A DNA stretch of 64,000 nucleotides from Rhodococcus opacus B4 (GCF_000010805.1 NC_012522.1:4960001-5024000), one strand, 5' to 3'; counted from the stretch's first letter, positions 52,765 to 62,045 are shown. A program made the numbers and translations. The notes: a model not told the origin generated them from the sequence alone.

Positions 52765-52928
52765 TCCGAATCCGCGCGGATCTGCCGCAGGACTGTTGAC
52801 GCTATGTCAGTAGCTTGTCATCATGGACGTGTTGCACCTCACAGCCTGGACAGATCTGTGGTGGGCGACGCCGGAAATGCATGTGCCGCGGGCTCCCGGG
52901 CCCCGGCCATGACGAAAGGACACCCGCC

Positions 52929-54704
52929 TTGTCACTCGACGACCGCACCCGTACCTTGCTGCACGAGCGTGAGCTCTTCCTCGAAGGCGCGGACCCGACC
53001 CAACGGGGCATCGTCCGCAAGGAGATCGCACAGTCCTGGAAACGTTCCCTGATGTACGGCCTCGAACCGGAGCGCTCGCGACCCACCTTCCGTCCGGAGT
53101 CGCAGTCCTCGGAACAACTTCTGTCCGTGGCGGTTCCGGTGATCGAATCCAAGCGCGGTGCCCTCGTCGATTCGTCGAGCAGCCTGACAGTGACGGATGC
53201 GAGCGGTTGGGTTGTCGCACGGTGGGTCGAGGACAGCCGCTTCTCCCGGCGCCTGGACCGGCACGACGTCCTTCCCGGGTACTCCTTCGCCGAGACCACA
53301 GTGGGCACCAACAGCGGCGGCATGGTCCTCGAAACCGGGCGCCCTTCGCTCGTCGCCGGTCCCGAACACTTCTTCGAGGAGTCACTCCAGCTCACCTGCG
53401 CCGGCGCACCGATCCACCATCCGGTCACCAAACGACTGATCGGAACGCTGAATCTGACCTGCCGATACAGCGACACCAACCCGATCATGTTGTCCTGGGT
53501 ATGTGAGGTCGCTACCCAGATCACGCAGGCGCTCGCCACCTCGGCCACCCGCCGCGAACAGCTTCTGTTCGAGGCCTTCCTCGCTGACAATCGCGACAGC
53601 CGACACGCCGTGATCTGTCTCGACGAGCAGACCATCATCAGCAACGCCGCGGCCGCCCGAATCCTCGGACCATCCGATCAGGCGATCCTATGGGAACACG
53701 CTGCCCGGGCTTTGCAATCCGATACCGATACCGATGCGGCCCTCCAGAAGACGGTGTCGCTCGCAGACGGAGCCGCGGTGGGCGTCGACGTGGTGCCGGT
53801 GACCGACGGCCCCGCCACCGTCGGTGCGCTGCTTCGGCTCAAGGTCGCCAGTCACCCGTCACGCAGCGGTCGTGCGCCCGAACCCGCGCCCGTGCTCGGT
53901 GAGCTCGTCGGAAACTCGCCTGCGTGGCGTGCCATGTGTCACGCGGTCACCGACGCCGGAAACCGCGCACTGCTCTTGACCGGCCAGCCCGGCGTCGGAA
54001 AGTTTGCGGTTGCGCGTGCGTTGGCCGACGAGCCCGACACCGCCGTGGTCGATGCCCTGACGCAATCGCCCACGAGCGTGGACTGGGGCACCCGAATCGC
54101 CGATGCCATCGCTCGGACTCCGTCGCTGCTGATTCTCCGGCGCATCGACGCCCTCGACTCCGACGACCTGCGCGAAACCGCAACCGCGGTTGCCCGCGCC
54201 CGCGCCCGGCAGATCCGAGTCGTGGCAACCACGAGCGCCCCGACCACCGCGCCTCCGCAGCTGGTGGAATGGTTCGATCGAGTCGTCGAGGTTCCCTCGC
54301 TCGCCGACCGTGCGGGCGATCTTCCGCTGCTGCTCGAAGCGGTCAGCAGGCGCTACAGCCCGCCGAACCAGAGGATCCACTGGATGCCCGATGCGGTCCA
54401 AGCCCTCGGCCGCATCGACTGGGATCGCAATGTCGCCGGGCTCGATGCACTCGTACGTGAACTCGTCGCAGGCCGCAGCCGCCGGTACATCGGAGCGCAG
54501 GACCTGCCGATCGAGCACCGCGTACAGGCGTCCCGCCGGCAGTTACAGGGCCTCGAACAGATGGAGGCGAAGGCGATCATGAATGCGCTCCGCGACGCCG
54601 GCGGCAACAAACGCCTCGCCGCGGATCGGCTCGGGATCGCGCGATCCACGCTGTACCGGAAGGTTCGATCACTCGGTATCGACATCGACTCCGCCAATTT
54701 CTGA
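52929..54704 (+). CDS. GAF/AAA/Fis-type regulator without sigma-54 motif (AcoR-like)
   Basis: 591 residues from a TTG at 52929; AAAGGA lies eight bases before it, and upstream codons show no family similarity. Order: GAF-like sensory domain (about 70-230; VTDASGWVVARW, ETTVGTNSGGMVLETGRPS), a second linker/sensor region, a reduced AAA domain (LLLTGQPGVGKFAVARALA Walker A, then LLILRRIDAL), and a C-terminal Fis helix-turn-helix (MEAKAIMNALRDAGGNKRLA, RLGIARSTLYRKV). The GAFTGA loop that contacts sigma-54 is absent. Likely an activator of the surrounding catabolic operons, acting with another sigma factor. Confidence 0.85.
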   Translation: MSLDDRTRTLLHERELFLEGADPTQRGIVRKEIAQSWKRSLMYGLEPERSRPTFRPESQSSEQLLSVAVPVIESKRGALVDSSSSLTVTDASGWVVARWVEDSRFSRRLDRHDVLPGYSFAETTVGTNSGGMVLETGRPSLVAGPEHFFEESLQLTCAGAPIHHPVTKRLIGTLNLTCRYSDTNPIMLSWVCEVATQITQALATSATRREQLLFEAFLADNRDSRHAVICLDEQTIISNAAAARILGPSDQAILWEHAARALQSDTDTDAALQKTVSLADGAAVGVDVVPVTDGPATVGALLRLKVASHPSRSGRAPEPAPVLGELVGNSPAWRAMCHAVTDAGNRALLLTGQPGVGKFAVARALADEPDTAVVDALTQSPTSVDWGTRIADAIARTPSLLILRRIDALDSDDLRETATAVARARARQIRVVATTSAPTTAPPQLVEWFDRVVEVPSLADRAGDLPLLLEAVSRRYSPPNQRIHWMPDAVQALGRIDWDRNVAGLDALVRELVAGRSRRYIGAQDLPIEHRVQASRRQLQGLEQMEAKAIMNALRDAGGNKRLAADRLGIARSTLYRKVRSLGIDIDSANF

Positions 54705-54721
54705 CGGGACGGTCCGGGCGG

Positions 54722-54738
54722 TGGCGCAGGTTGCGACA
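54722..54738. promoter_or_regulatory. Predicted operator of the 52.9-kb regulator, site 5
   Basis: TGGCGCAGGTTGCGACA: one mismatch in the left half, right half perfect. 35 bp before the acyl-CoA dehydrogenase ATG at 54773. Confidence 0.6.
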
Positions 54739-54772
54739 TCCACCACCCGGCTTCGAGACTCACAATCGACCC

Positions 54773-55969
54773 ATGGTCTCTCATTCCACAGAAACTCAAC
54801 CCGACGCGTCGCTACCGCTCATCGCCGATGAAGAGGAAACCCTCCTCCGGGAGACGGTCGCCCGCATCGTCGCCAAATACGGTCACGACTATTACCAGAA
54901 GTGTTCGGCCACCGGAGAACCGATGCAGGACCTCTGGGACGAACTCGGTCGCAACGGCTACCTCGGCCTCAACATCGCAGAGGAGTACGGCGGCAGCGGC
55001 GCAGGCCTGACCCAACAGGCGATCGTCAGCGAAGAGCTGGCGGCGGGCGGCTGCCCGGAGCTGGCCATGGTGCTCTCCCAAGGCATCGCCGGCAGCGTGT
55101 TCGGACGGCACGGAACCGAGGAACAGAAGCGGCAGTACCTTCCCGGGATCGCCAGCGGAGCAAAGAAGTTCGTCTTCGCGCTAACCGAGCCGGACGCCGG
55201 ATCGAACTCACACAACGTCTCGACCACCGCGACCCGCGACGGCGACGACTACATCGTCAAGGGCACCAAGTACTACATCTCGGGTGTCGACCACTGTGAT
55301 CACTTCCTCCTCGTCGCCCGAACCGGAACCGACGAAAACACCGGCCGCGGCAAGCTGACGTTGTTCGTCGTCGACCCCGACGTCGAAGGACTGACCCGCG
55401 AGCTCATTCCGACGGCGCTGTCCGCACCCGAACGCCAATTCACCCTCTTCTTCGACAACGTGCGCATCCCCGCCGAACGAGTGATCGGCGAAGTCGACAA
55501 GGGCCTGGTGCCGCTGTTCGACGGCCTGAACCCCGAGCGGGTACTGAGTGCAGTGATCTGCACCGGCATCGCCCGCTACGCCATCGACAAGGCCTGCCGC
55601 TACGTCAAGGAACGGACTGTGTGGGGCACGACCCCGATCGGCAGCTATCAGGCGGTCCAGCACCCCCTGGCGGCCGCCAAGATCGAGCTCGAGGCAGCCC
55701 GCGGCATGACGTGGAAGGCGGCCGCACTCTACGACGCCGGCCTGCCCGCCGGTGAAGCGGCGAACATGGCCAAATACCTCGCATCCAAGGCCGGGCACCA
55801 TGCCCTCGACACCGCCATCCAGGTCCACGGTGGCAACGGTTTGGCGCTCGAGTACGGACTCGCCGACCTGTGGTCGATCGTGCGTCTGCAGCAGATCGCG
55901 CCGGTGTCCTCGGAGATGGTCCTCAATCACATCGCCCAGCACACCCTCGGTCTGCCCCGCTCCTACTGA
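54773..55969 (+). CDS. Acyl-CoA dehydrogenase
   Basis: 398 residues from ATG 54773. KKFVFALTEPDAGSNSHNVS (FAD/substrate loop), YIVKGTKYYISGVDHCDHFL, GSYQAVQHPLAAAKIELEAA and IQVHGGNGLALEYGLADLWS. Full length and well conserved. Dehydrogenates an acyl-CoA; first gene of an operon with two hotdog proteins that would hydrate the product. An operator-like palindrome lies directly upstream. Confidence 0.9.
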   Translation: MVSHSTETQPDASLPLIADEEETLLRETVARIVAKYGHDYYQKCSATGEPMQDLWDELGRNGYLGLNIAEEYGGSGAGLTQQAIVSEELAAGGCPELAMVLSQGIAGSVFGRHGTEEQKRQYLPGIASGAKKFVFALTEPDAGSNSHNVSTTATRDGDDYIVKGTKYYISGVDHCDHFLLVARTGTDENTGRGKLTLFVVDPDVEGLTRELIPTALSAPERQFTLFFDNVRIPAERVIGEVDKGLVPLFDGLNPERVLSAVICTGIARYAIDKACRYVKERTVWGTTPIGSYQAVQHPLAAAKIELEAARGMTWKAAALYDAGLPAGEAANMAKYLASKAGHHALDTAIQVHGGNGLALEYGLADLWSIVRLQQIAPVSSEMVLNHIAQHTLGLPRSY

Positions 55970-55989
55970 TTCACGAAAGGCATCACCCG

Positions 55990-56448
55990 ATGACTACTGC
56001 AGTCAAGGAGCTGGATCCCGGCCTGATCGGCCGGCAGCTGCCCGGAGACACCACCACCATCTCGCGGCATCAGTCCGCGATCACCGATCACGCGCTCCAC
56101 GCGGCCGCCGACCGTGACTCGGGCGAGAGCGCCCACTCGATCTGGTTCCTCGTCATCGCGTTGCGCGGCATGGGCATCAGCGTCGACGAGTTGTGCGCAC
56201 TGGCAGACAAGCGAGACACCGACACCCTATTGTTCGGGACCTGCGGTATCGACCAGATCCAGCCGCTGGCGGTGGGTCACACCTATCGGACGACCGCCTC
56301 GATCGACAGCATCGATCGGCGCACCACCCGGGACGGATCAATCCTCGACAGCCTCACTGTGACGGTGACCCTGTTCGACACCGCCGCACCGACAGACCCC
56401 GTCGGTGCGGTGACGAGTGTCTACCTGTTCAAGAGAGGGCAGAACTGA
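55990..56448 (+). CDS. FAS1-like/MaoC-type hotdog subunit
   Basis: 152 residues from ATG 55990. Hotdog pattern (SIWFLVIALRGMGISVDELC, GTCGIDQIQPLAVGHTYRTT, GAVTSVYLFKRG) without the Asp-His hydratase signature, like the non-catalytic N-terminal half of double-hotdog hydratases. Its stop overlaps the next gene by one base; the two proteins probably form a heterodimer (as ChsH1-ChsH2 or HadAB). Confidence 0.72.
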   Translation: MTTAVKELDPGLIGRQLPGDTTTISRHQSAITDHALHAAADRDSGESAHSIWFLVIALRGMGISVDELCALADKRDTDTLLFGTCGIDQIQPLAVGHTYRTTASIDSIDRRTTRDGSILDSLTVTVTLFDTAAPTDPVGAVTSVYLFKRGQN

Positions 56449-56870
56449 TGTCCACCAGCGAGATTACGCCCGGCTACACGATCCCGTCGTTCGTCGTGGA
56501 CCCGGTCGACGGTGAACACATCCGGCAGATCGCACTGATCCTCGACGACCCCAACCCCATCCACTTCGACCTGCACGCGGTCGCCGCCGCAGGTATGGGT
56601 GACCGGGAAATCAATCAGGGCGGCTCGACGATGGCGTACATCATCGACATGATCACCTCATGGGCCGGCACCCGGTCCGCCCTCCAGCGCATCAAATGCC
56701 GATTCCGCGACAACGTCCGCGCCGGCGATGTGGTCACCGCCGGCGGCACGGTGCTCGAGGTGACCGGCGGCGGCGACAACCGCCGCGCGCTGTGCGAGGT
56801 CTGGGTCGACCGAGGCGACGGGACGCGCGTCATCGACGGAACGGTCGTGGTCGCCATTCCCGAAGAGTGA
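56448..56870 (+). CDS. MaoC-family hydratase, catalytic subunit
   Basis: 140 residues from ATG 56448. Hydratase signature LILDDPNPIHFDLHA (Asp and His, residues about 29-43) and GGSTMAYIIDMI. Expected to hydrate the enoyl-CoA formed by the dehydrogenase encoded two genes upstream, in complex with the overlapping hotdog partner. Ends the operon; a hairpin follows. Confidence 0.82.
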   Translation: MSTSEITPGYTIPSFVVDPVDGEHIRQIALILDDPNPIHFDLHAVAAAGMGDREINQGGSTMAYIIDMITSWAGTRSALQRIKCRFRDNVRAGDVVTAGGTVLEVTGGGDNRRALCEVWVDRGDGTRVIDGTVVVAIPEE

Positions 56871-56896
56871 TTCGCCGCAACAGTATTCGACAAACG

Positions 56897-56931
56897 AAGG
56901 GGGGTGGTGCACACCGTGCACCACCCCCCTT
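56897..56931. terminator. Bidirectional terminator hairpin
   Basis: Perfect 16-bp arms (56897-56912 AAGGGGGGTGGTGCAC, 56916-56931) with an ACC loop between the convergent MaoC and AMP-ligase genes. Confidence 0.82.
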
Positions 56932-56956
56932 TCAGGGTTTGGTGAAACGTCTGGGT

Positions 56957-58498
56957 TCAGCGGAACATCCGCTTGAGCTCCGGTTTGTTGATCTTGTTGT
57001 TCCCGGTTCGCGGCAGCGCGGGGACCATCTCGATCCGCCGGGGGCGTGAGAGACCTCTCAGGTCGGGATGGTGCTGACAGAACTCGGCGATATCGGCCAT
57101 CGTCACTCCCTCGCGGGACGCGACGACGATCGCTGTCACCTGTTCGACCCACCGATCGTGTGGCGTTCCGATCACGGCAACTTCAGCGACGTCCGGGGAG
57201 GAGGCCAGGTAGTTCTCCACCATCTGCGGATAGACGTTCTCGCCGCCGCTGATGATCATGTCGTCGATCCGCTCGACGTATTCGAGCTGTCCATCGGGCC
57301 GAACCCTCATCAGGTCACCCGTCCGGAACCAGCCGTCGGTGAACCGCTCCGCATCGGCGTCGGGCCGCTTCCAGTAGCCCGGCGTCACCGCATCACCACG
57401 CACCTGCAGTTCCCCGATCTCGGCGCTGCCCTCGGCGACGCGCTGTTGGGTGGTCGGGTCGACCAACTGCCACTGCACCACCTGTTCGAGTGGCCGGCCC
57501 AAACAGACCGGCAGCGGGTTCTCCCCGATCCGTTCGCACGCCGCCAACCCGTTCTGCTCGGTTTGGCCGTAGATGTTGATCACCGAGCCGATCCCGGTTG
57601 CCTCCCGGAACCGTCGCAGCGGGCCCTCCGGAAGCCCCGATCCACCGACCGCGCAGATCCGCACACTAGGTAGCTGCACCGGTTCCGCGCCACTCATCCG
57701 GTTGGCCACATCGATCGCCATGGTCGGGACCAGCGCCACATAGCTCGGTGACCACCTCCGCGCCAGATCGACCCACCCTATCGGATCCCATTTCGACATC
57801 AGCGTGACCGACCCGCCGGCGACGAGGACCGGAAGGGAAATCAGCTGCAGACCGCCGACATGGAACAGGGGAGTGCACACGAGTGCGCTGTCATCGGCGT
57901 TCAAGCCGAAGATGTCAATCGTGGCGTCGACAGCGGCCCCTGTCGTCCGATGAGTTTGCCGAACACCCTTCGGGATTCCGGTCGACCCGCTGGTGTACAT
58001 CAGGAGTGCTTCGTCCGCGTCGAGCCGAGGCACAATCTCGTCGCGCTCGGGCAGCGTCGTCACGTCGTGCCACGTCCAGGTCGCGCCGGCGCTGGCGGCG
58101 TTCGGACCTACCGCCAGGAGCCGTTCCGCGCCGCCCAGCCCGTCGCACACGTCCTGGATCAGCTCGACCTCGCTGTCGGCAACCACGATCAGCGTGGGAT
58201 CGGAGTCTTCGACAGCGTGCCGCAGGGGTCCCCGCGGGACGGACAGGTTGTACGGCACCGCAATCGCGCCCGCCATCCAGATCCCGAGGAGAAGGCAGAA
58301 GGACTCGAGCCGGTTGGAGGCGTAGACCCCGACGCGGTCGCCAGGCACCACACCGACGGAGTCGAGAAACGCCGAGAACTGCCGGGAGACGGCGACGAAC
58401 TGCTCGAACGTCAGCTCATCACCACCGAATCGGACTGCGACCGCGTCGGGTCGGCGCGCTGCGACGCGGACGAGGACGTTGGAAAGGTTCACGTGCAT
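56957..58498 (-). CDS. Acyl-CoA synthetase (AMP-forming)
   Basis: 513 residues. LLMYTSGSTGIPKGVRQTHR (P-loop, about residue 165), INIYGQTEQNGLAACE, DGWFRTGDLMRVRPDGQLEY, and C-terminal Lys in RTGNNKINKPELKR. Converts a carboxylic acid to its CoA ester with ATP. Divergent from the carveol-dehydrogenase-like SDR and racemase genes; it probably activates the acid derived from the substrate ring before beta-oxidation. Confidence 0.88.
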   Translation of the reverse strand: MHVNLSNVLVRVAARRPDAVAVRFGGDELTFEQFVAVSRQFSAFLDSVGVVPGDRVGVYASNRLESFCLLLGIWMAGAIAVPYNLSVPRGPLRHAVEDSDPTLIVVADSEVELIQDVCDGLGGAERLLAVGPNAASAGATWTWHDVTTLPERDEIVPRLDADEALLMYTSGSTGIPKGVRQTHRTTGAAVDATIDIFGLNADDSALVCTPLFHVGGLQLISLPVLVAGGSVTLMSKWDPIGWVDLARRWSPSYVALVPTMAIDVANRMSGAEPVQLPSVRICAVGGSGLPEGPLRRFREATGIGSVINIYGQTEQNGLAACERIGENPLPVCLGRPLEQVVQWQLVDPTTQQRVAEGSAEIGELQVRGDAVTPGYWKRPDADAERFTDGWFRTGDLMRVRPDGQLEYVERIDDMIISGGENVYPQMVENYLASSPDVAEVAVIGTPHDRWVEQVTAIVVASREGVTMADIAEFCQHHPDLRGLSRPRRIEMVPALPRTGNNKINKPELKRMFR

Positions 58499-58594
58499 CC
58501 TTCGTCAGAAGTAAAGGTCCGGAAGCCGACCGGCACGAAAGTCGCCGAAATCAGCCTGTGGTGTAGAAGTACACCCCGGTTCGCGGCCCGCGGA

Positions 58595-58640
58595 TGTCGC
58601 AATCGAATACACCCGCCGGGCACTGTCGCGAAACGCGACA
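58595..58640. promoter_or_regulatory. Two predicted operators of the 52.9-kb regulator, sites 6-7
   Basis: TGTCGCGAAACGCGACA (58624-58640) is a perfect inverted repeat, 69 bp before the SDR start; TGTCGCAATCGAATACA (58595-58611) has a perfect left half, 97 bp from the divergent ligase start. The first is the best example of the motif in the window. Confidence 0.68.
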
Positions 58641-58666
58641 ACCCGGCCCCACCTCCGCACAGAGAA

Positions 58667-58682
58667 TGTGTCGTACGACACA
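58667..58682. promoter_or_regulatory. Perfect 16-bp palindrome near SDR start
   Basis: TGTGTCGTACGACACA, 26 bp before the GTG of the SDR gene. Too close to the start for an activator site, so a repressor operator is more likely. Confidence 0.55.
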
Positions 58683-58708
58683 ACATCTGTACAAGTAGAG
58701 GAGTAGTT

Positions 58709-59542
58709 GTGGGTCGAGTAGAAGGCAAGGTCGCCCTGATCACGGGAGCGGCACGAGGCCAGGGGCGAGAGCACGCGATTCGCCTCGCCGAAGAAGGAGC
58801 GGACATCATCGCGGTCGATGTCCCGCGGGAGATCATCGACATCGGGTACGAAGCCGGCACGGCCGACGAACTCGCCGAGACCGCCCGTTTCGTCGAAAAA
58901 CTCGGTCGCCGCGTCATCACGTTCGAGGTCGACGTCCGCGACGCCGAGGCCCTGACGAACGGGGTGAACGGGGCTGTCGCCGAACTCGGTCGACTCGACA
59001 TAGTCTCCGCCAACGCCGGCATCGCGAGCAACCCACACCTGGCGCACGAGATTCCCGAAACGACGTGGCGGCAGATGCTCGACATCAACCTCACCGGTGT
59101 CTGGCATACGGCCAAGGCCGCCATCCCACATCTGATCGAGGGCGGCCAGGGCGGCGCGATCGTCCTCACCAGCTCGGCTGCGGGGCTGAAGGGTTACGCC
59201 CACATTGCCCACTACGTCTCCGCCAAGCACGGTGTCGTCGGGCTGATGCGCAGCCTCGCGAACGAACTCGCTCCGCACGGCATCCGAGTGAACTCCATCC
59301 ACCCCACTCAGGTGGATACCCCGATGATCCAGAACGAGGGCACGTACCGAATCTTCCGCCCGGACCTCGAGGCTCCGACCCGGGAGGACTTCGAGCCCGC
59401 GTCGGCGTCGACGAACGCCCTGCCGATTCCGTGGGTGGAGCCGCGGGATGTCAGCAATGCACTGCTGTTCCTGGTCTCGGACGAGGCACGGTACATCACC
59501 GGCGCCACCCTGCCCGTCGACGCGGGATGCCTGATCAAGTGA
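58709..59542 (+). CDS. limC: Mycofactocin-type SDR, carveol dehydrogenase-like
   Basis: 277 residues from a GTG at 58709 (AGAGGAG site). MGRVEGKVALITGAARGQGR start, the extra segment between strands 2 and 3 (ADELAETARFVEKLGRRVIT) typical of mycofactocin-coupled SDRs, SANAGIAS, TSSAAGLKGYAHIAHYVSAK active site, and TGATLPVDAGCLIK end. The sequence closely follows carveol dehydrogenase of Rhodococcus as I recall it. Oxidises a cyclic secondary alcohol to a ketone with tightly bound NAD recycled through mycofactocin. limC means homologue only. Overlaps the racemase gene by GTGA. Confidence 0.82.
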   Translation: MGRVEGKVALITGAARGQGREHAIRLAEEGADIIAVDVPREIIDIGYEAGTADELAETARFVEKLGRRVITFEVDVRDAEALTNGVNGAVAELGRLDIVSANAGIASNPHLAHEIPETTWRQMLDINLTGVWHTAKAAIPHLIEGGQGGAIVLTSSAAGLKGYAHIAHYVSAKHGVVGLMRSLANELAPHGIRVNSIHPTQVDTPMIQNEGTYRIFRPDLEAPTREDFEPASASTNALPIPWVEPRDVSNALLFLVSDEARYITGATLPVDAGCLIK

Positions 59543-60612
59543 CCGACACGCACCATGGGCCCCTCGCCGGAATCCGAGTCCTCGAACTCGCCGGCCTGGG
59601 GCCCGCCCCACATGCAGCACTCATGCTCGCCGACCTCGGCGCCGACGTCGTCCGGGTTCAACGCCCCGACCCCTCCAGCGCCCAGGCCCCGGACCCCACG
59701 CTGCGCGGCCGCCGAATCGTCACCGCGAACCTGAAAGATCCGGACGACCTCGACGACGTCCGGGCGCTCGCGCTGAAGGCCGACATCCTGATCGAAGGAT
59801 TCAGGCCGGGAGTCGCCGAGCGGCTCGGCCTGGGCCCGGACACCTTCGCAAACGTCAATCCCGGCTTGATCTACGGGCGAATGACTGGGTGGGGTCAGGA
59901 CGGCCCGTGGGCCGCAAAACCCGGCCATGACATCAACTTCATCGCTGCCACGGGCGTACTGAACGCGATCGGACCGGCTGAAGGCGCTCCACTGCCGCCA
60001 CTGAATCTCATCGGCGATTTCGGTGGCGGCTCGATGTTCCTGATCGCGGGGCTGCTGGCCGCGCTCGTCGAGCGGACGCGGTCCGGACGAGGCCAGGTGG
60101 TCGACGCGGCGATGCTCGACGGAACCCTGACCCTGGCCCACTCGGTCTGGGCGATGCGAGCCGCCGGCGACTGGACCGATGAGCGAGGTGCAAACGTGCT
60201 CGACGGGGGTGCACCGTATTACGACTGCTACCGGACAGCCGACGGCGGCTACATGGCTGTGGGAGCGATCGAGCCGCAGTTCTATCAGGCGCTCCTCGAC
60301 GGTCTCGCCATCGAGGAAGCACCCGATCGCGACGACCGGTCCCGATGGCCGGAGCTGCGTGAGCTGTTCGCAACAACGTTCGCGACCCGGAGCCGCGCCG
60401 AGTGGGAGACAGTCTTCGACTCGATCGACGCCTGCGTGACCCCGGTGCTGTCATTCGACGAAGTGTCCGGTCAGCCTCAGGTGGCCCACCGGCAGGCGAT
60501 CGGTCCTCGCGACGGCGTTCTGCAGCCCGGTGCCGCACCGCGCCTGTCCCGAACACCCAACAGAGCCGGCCAGGCCGCCGTGGTCCTGACCGACATCAAC
60601 TCGATCTGGTGA
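59539..60612 (+). CDS. Alpha-methylacyl-CoA racemase
   Basis: 357 residues from a GTG at 59539. Class III CoA-transferase fold with the racemase catalytic residues His130 (KPGHDINFIAATG), Asp160 (LIGDFGGGSMF) and Glu245 (VGAIEPQFYQAL). They match His126, Asp156 and Glu241 of the M. tuberculosis enzyme with a constant offset of four. Interconverts (R)- and (S)-2-methylacyl-CoA so that dehydrogenases can act. Its presence indicates that the substrate gives a 2-methyl-branched acyl-CoA. Confidence 0.87.
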   Translation: MTDTHHGPLAGIRVLELAGLGPAPHAALMLADLGADVVRVQRPDPSSAQAPDPTLRGRRIVTANLKDPDDLDDVRALALKADILIEGFRPGVAERLGLGPDTFANVNPGLIYGRMTGWGQDGPWAAKPGHDINFIAATGVLNAIGPAEGAPLPPLNLIGDFGGGSMFLIAGLLAALVERTRSGRGQVVDAAMLDGTLTLAHSVWAMRAAGDWTDERGANVLDGGAPYYDCYRTADGGYMAVGAIEPQFYQALLDGLAIEEAPDRDDRSRWPELRELFATTFATRSRAEWETVFDSIDACVTPVLSFDEVSGQPQVAHRQAIGPRDGVLQPGAAPRLSRTPNRAGQAAVVLTDINSIW

Positions 60613-60616
60613 ACGA

Positions 60617-60656
60617 GGAGCTTCGGGGCCACACCACTCAGTGACCCCGAAGCTCC
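60617..60656. terminator. Bidirectional terminator hairpin
   Basis: Arms 60617-60628 (GGAGCTTCGGGG) and 60645-60656 pair perfectly; lies after the racemase stop and before the stop of the convergent transporter gene. Confidence 0.75.
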
Positions 60657-60705
60657 CCTCCGACAGCGACGTGCGCAATCGTGAATCGACCGCGTCGATT
60701 CACGA

Positions 60706-62040
60706 TCAGATCGACGACACGTCCACCGTCTCCTCCGACCGACTGGTGGCTGCCGGCCGGTAGGTTTCGCGGGCGGAAGCGATCGCCCAGATACTCAGGA
60801 CACCGGCAACGGTCACGTAGGCGCCGACCGAAAGCACGGTGCCGGTCCAGGCAAACAGGCTCGTTGCGATCAGAGGAGCGAACCCGCCGCCCAGGACTGC
60901 GCCGAGTTGGTAACCGAGGGACGCGCCCGAGTACCGCACCTCGGCGGGGAACATCTCGTAGTAGAAGGCGGCCATCGGGCCGTAGAGTGCGCCCAGTGTG
61001 ATTCCAGGGAGCAGCGCCGCGAACAGCATCAATAAAATGCTGCCGGTGCCGAGGAGCAACACGAACGGGAACGCCGACGCGGTGGTCGCGACTGCCGCGA
61101 TCAGCAGGACTTGTTTGCGCCCAACCTTGTCCGACACCAAGGCGAACATCGGAATCGAGGCGACGGTGACTGCGCTGGAGATGAGAACCACCCACAGTGC
61201 CGTCGACTTCGACACACCCTCTGCTGTGGCGAACGAGACGAGGAACACCGTCACGATGTAGTAGTACACCTGAACGACCAGGATCATCCCCGCTGCCTGC
61301 AGGACCTCGCGGGGGTGCTCACGCAGCGCCGTGACGATCGGTGACCGCGGCGGCACCGGAACATCGGCGGACTTCTGCTCGGCCGCCCGCGCCTGCAACT
61401 GCTTGAACTCGTCGGAGTCCTCGATGGTGATCTGGATGTAGAGACCAAGGGCAACCACAATCGCACTGAGCAAGAAAGGGATGCGCCAGCCCCAGGATTG
61501 GAGTGCCTCCGTGCTCATCGATGCGACGACTACCAGAAACACGAGGTTGGACAGGATCACCGCGAGCGACGGACCCACCTGCGCGAAGCTGCCGAAGAAA
61601 CCACGTCTGTGCGGTGGGGCGTTCTCGGTCACGATCAGCATGGCCCCGCCGTACTGTCCGCCGACGGCGATCCCTTGCACTGCGCGCAGCATCAGCAGAA
61701 TCGCCGGAGCAGCGATTCCGATCTGCGCGTAGCTCGGAATCAGTCCGATCAGGAAAGTGGCCACGCCCATCATCAGCATCGCGACGACCAGCATGGCCGT
61801 GCGTCCGAGGCGGTCGCCGTAGTGACCGAAGATGATGCCACCGAGGGGCCGGAACAAAAACCCGACACCAAAGGTTGCAAACGCCGCGATCGTACCGACG
61901 ATCGGGCTGACCTCGGGGAAAAACACCTTGTTGAAGACCAGCGCCGCCGCGGTCCCGTAGATGAAGAAGTCATACCATTCGAGCGTGCTGGCGCTCAGAG
62001 CCGAGACCAGCAACCGCCGAAGGCTCTTGCCCGCAGCCAT
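60706..62040 (-). CDS. MHS-family MFS transporter
   Basis: 444 residues with about 12 membrane segments. SASTLEWYDFFIYGTAAALV at the N-terminus and GGIIFGHYGDRLGRTAML are MHS-type signatures; SPIVTALREHPREVL forms the central loop. Probably imports an organic acid or ketoacid by proton symport. Second gene of a unit with the SDR (5 bp gap). Confidence 0.88.
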   Translation of the reverse strand: MAAGKSLRRLLVSALSASTLEWYDFFIYGTAAALVFNKVFFPEVSPIVGTIAAFATFGVGFLFRPLGGIIFGHYGDRLGRTAMLVVAMLMMGVATFLIGLIPSYAQIGIAAPAILLMLRAVQGIAVGGQYGGAMLIVTENAPPHRRGFFGSFAQVGPSLAVILSNLVFLVVVASMSTEALQSWGWRIPFLLSAIVVALGLYIQITIEDSDEFKQLQARAAEQKSADVPVPPRSPIVTALREHPREVLQAAGMILVVQVYYYIVTVFLVSFATAEGVSKSTALWVVLISSAVTVASIPMFALVSDKVGRKQVLLIAAVATTASAFPFVLLLGTGSILLMLFAALLPGITLGALYGPMAAFYYEMFPAEVRYSGASLGYQLGAVLGGGFAPLIATSLFAWTGTVLSVGAYVTVAGVLSIWAIASARETYRPAATSRSEETVDVSSI

Positions 62041-62045
62041 GGTGA

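Noticed and set aside
52815..52928. Extending the AcoR-like regulator upstream to 52815
   Set aside because: The extra 38 codons are Cys/Arg/Gly-rich without similarity, and the AAAGGA site fits the TTG at 52929.
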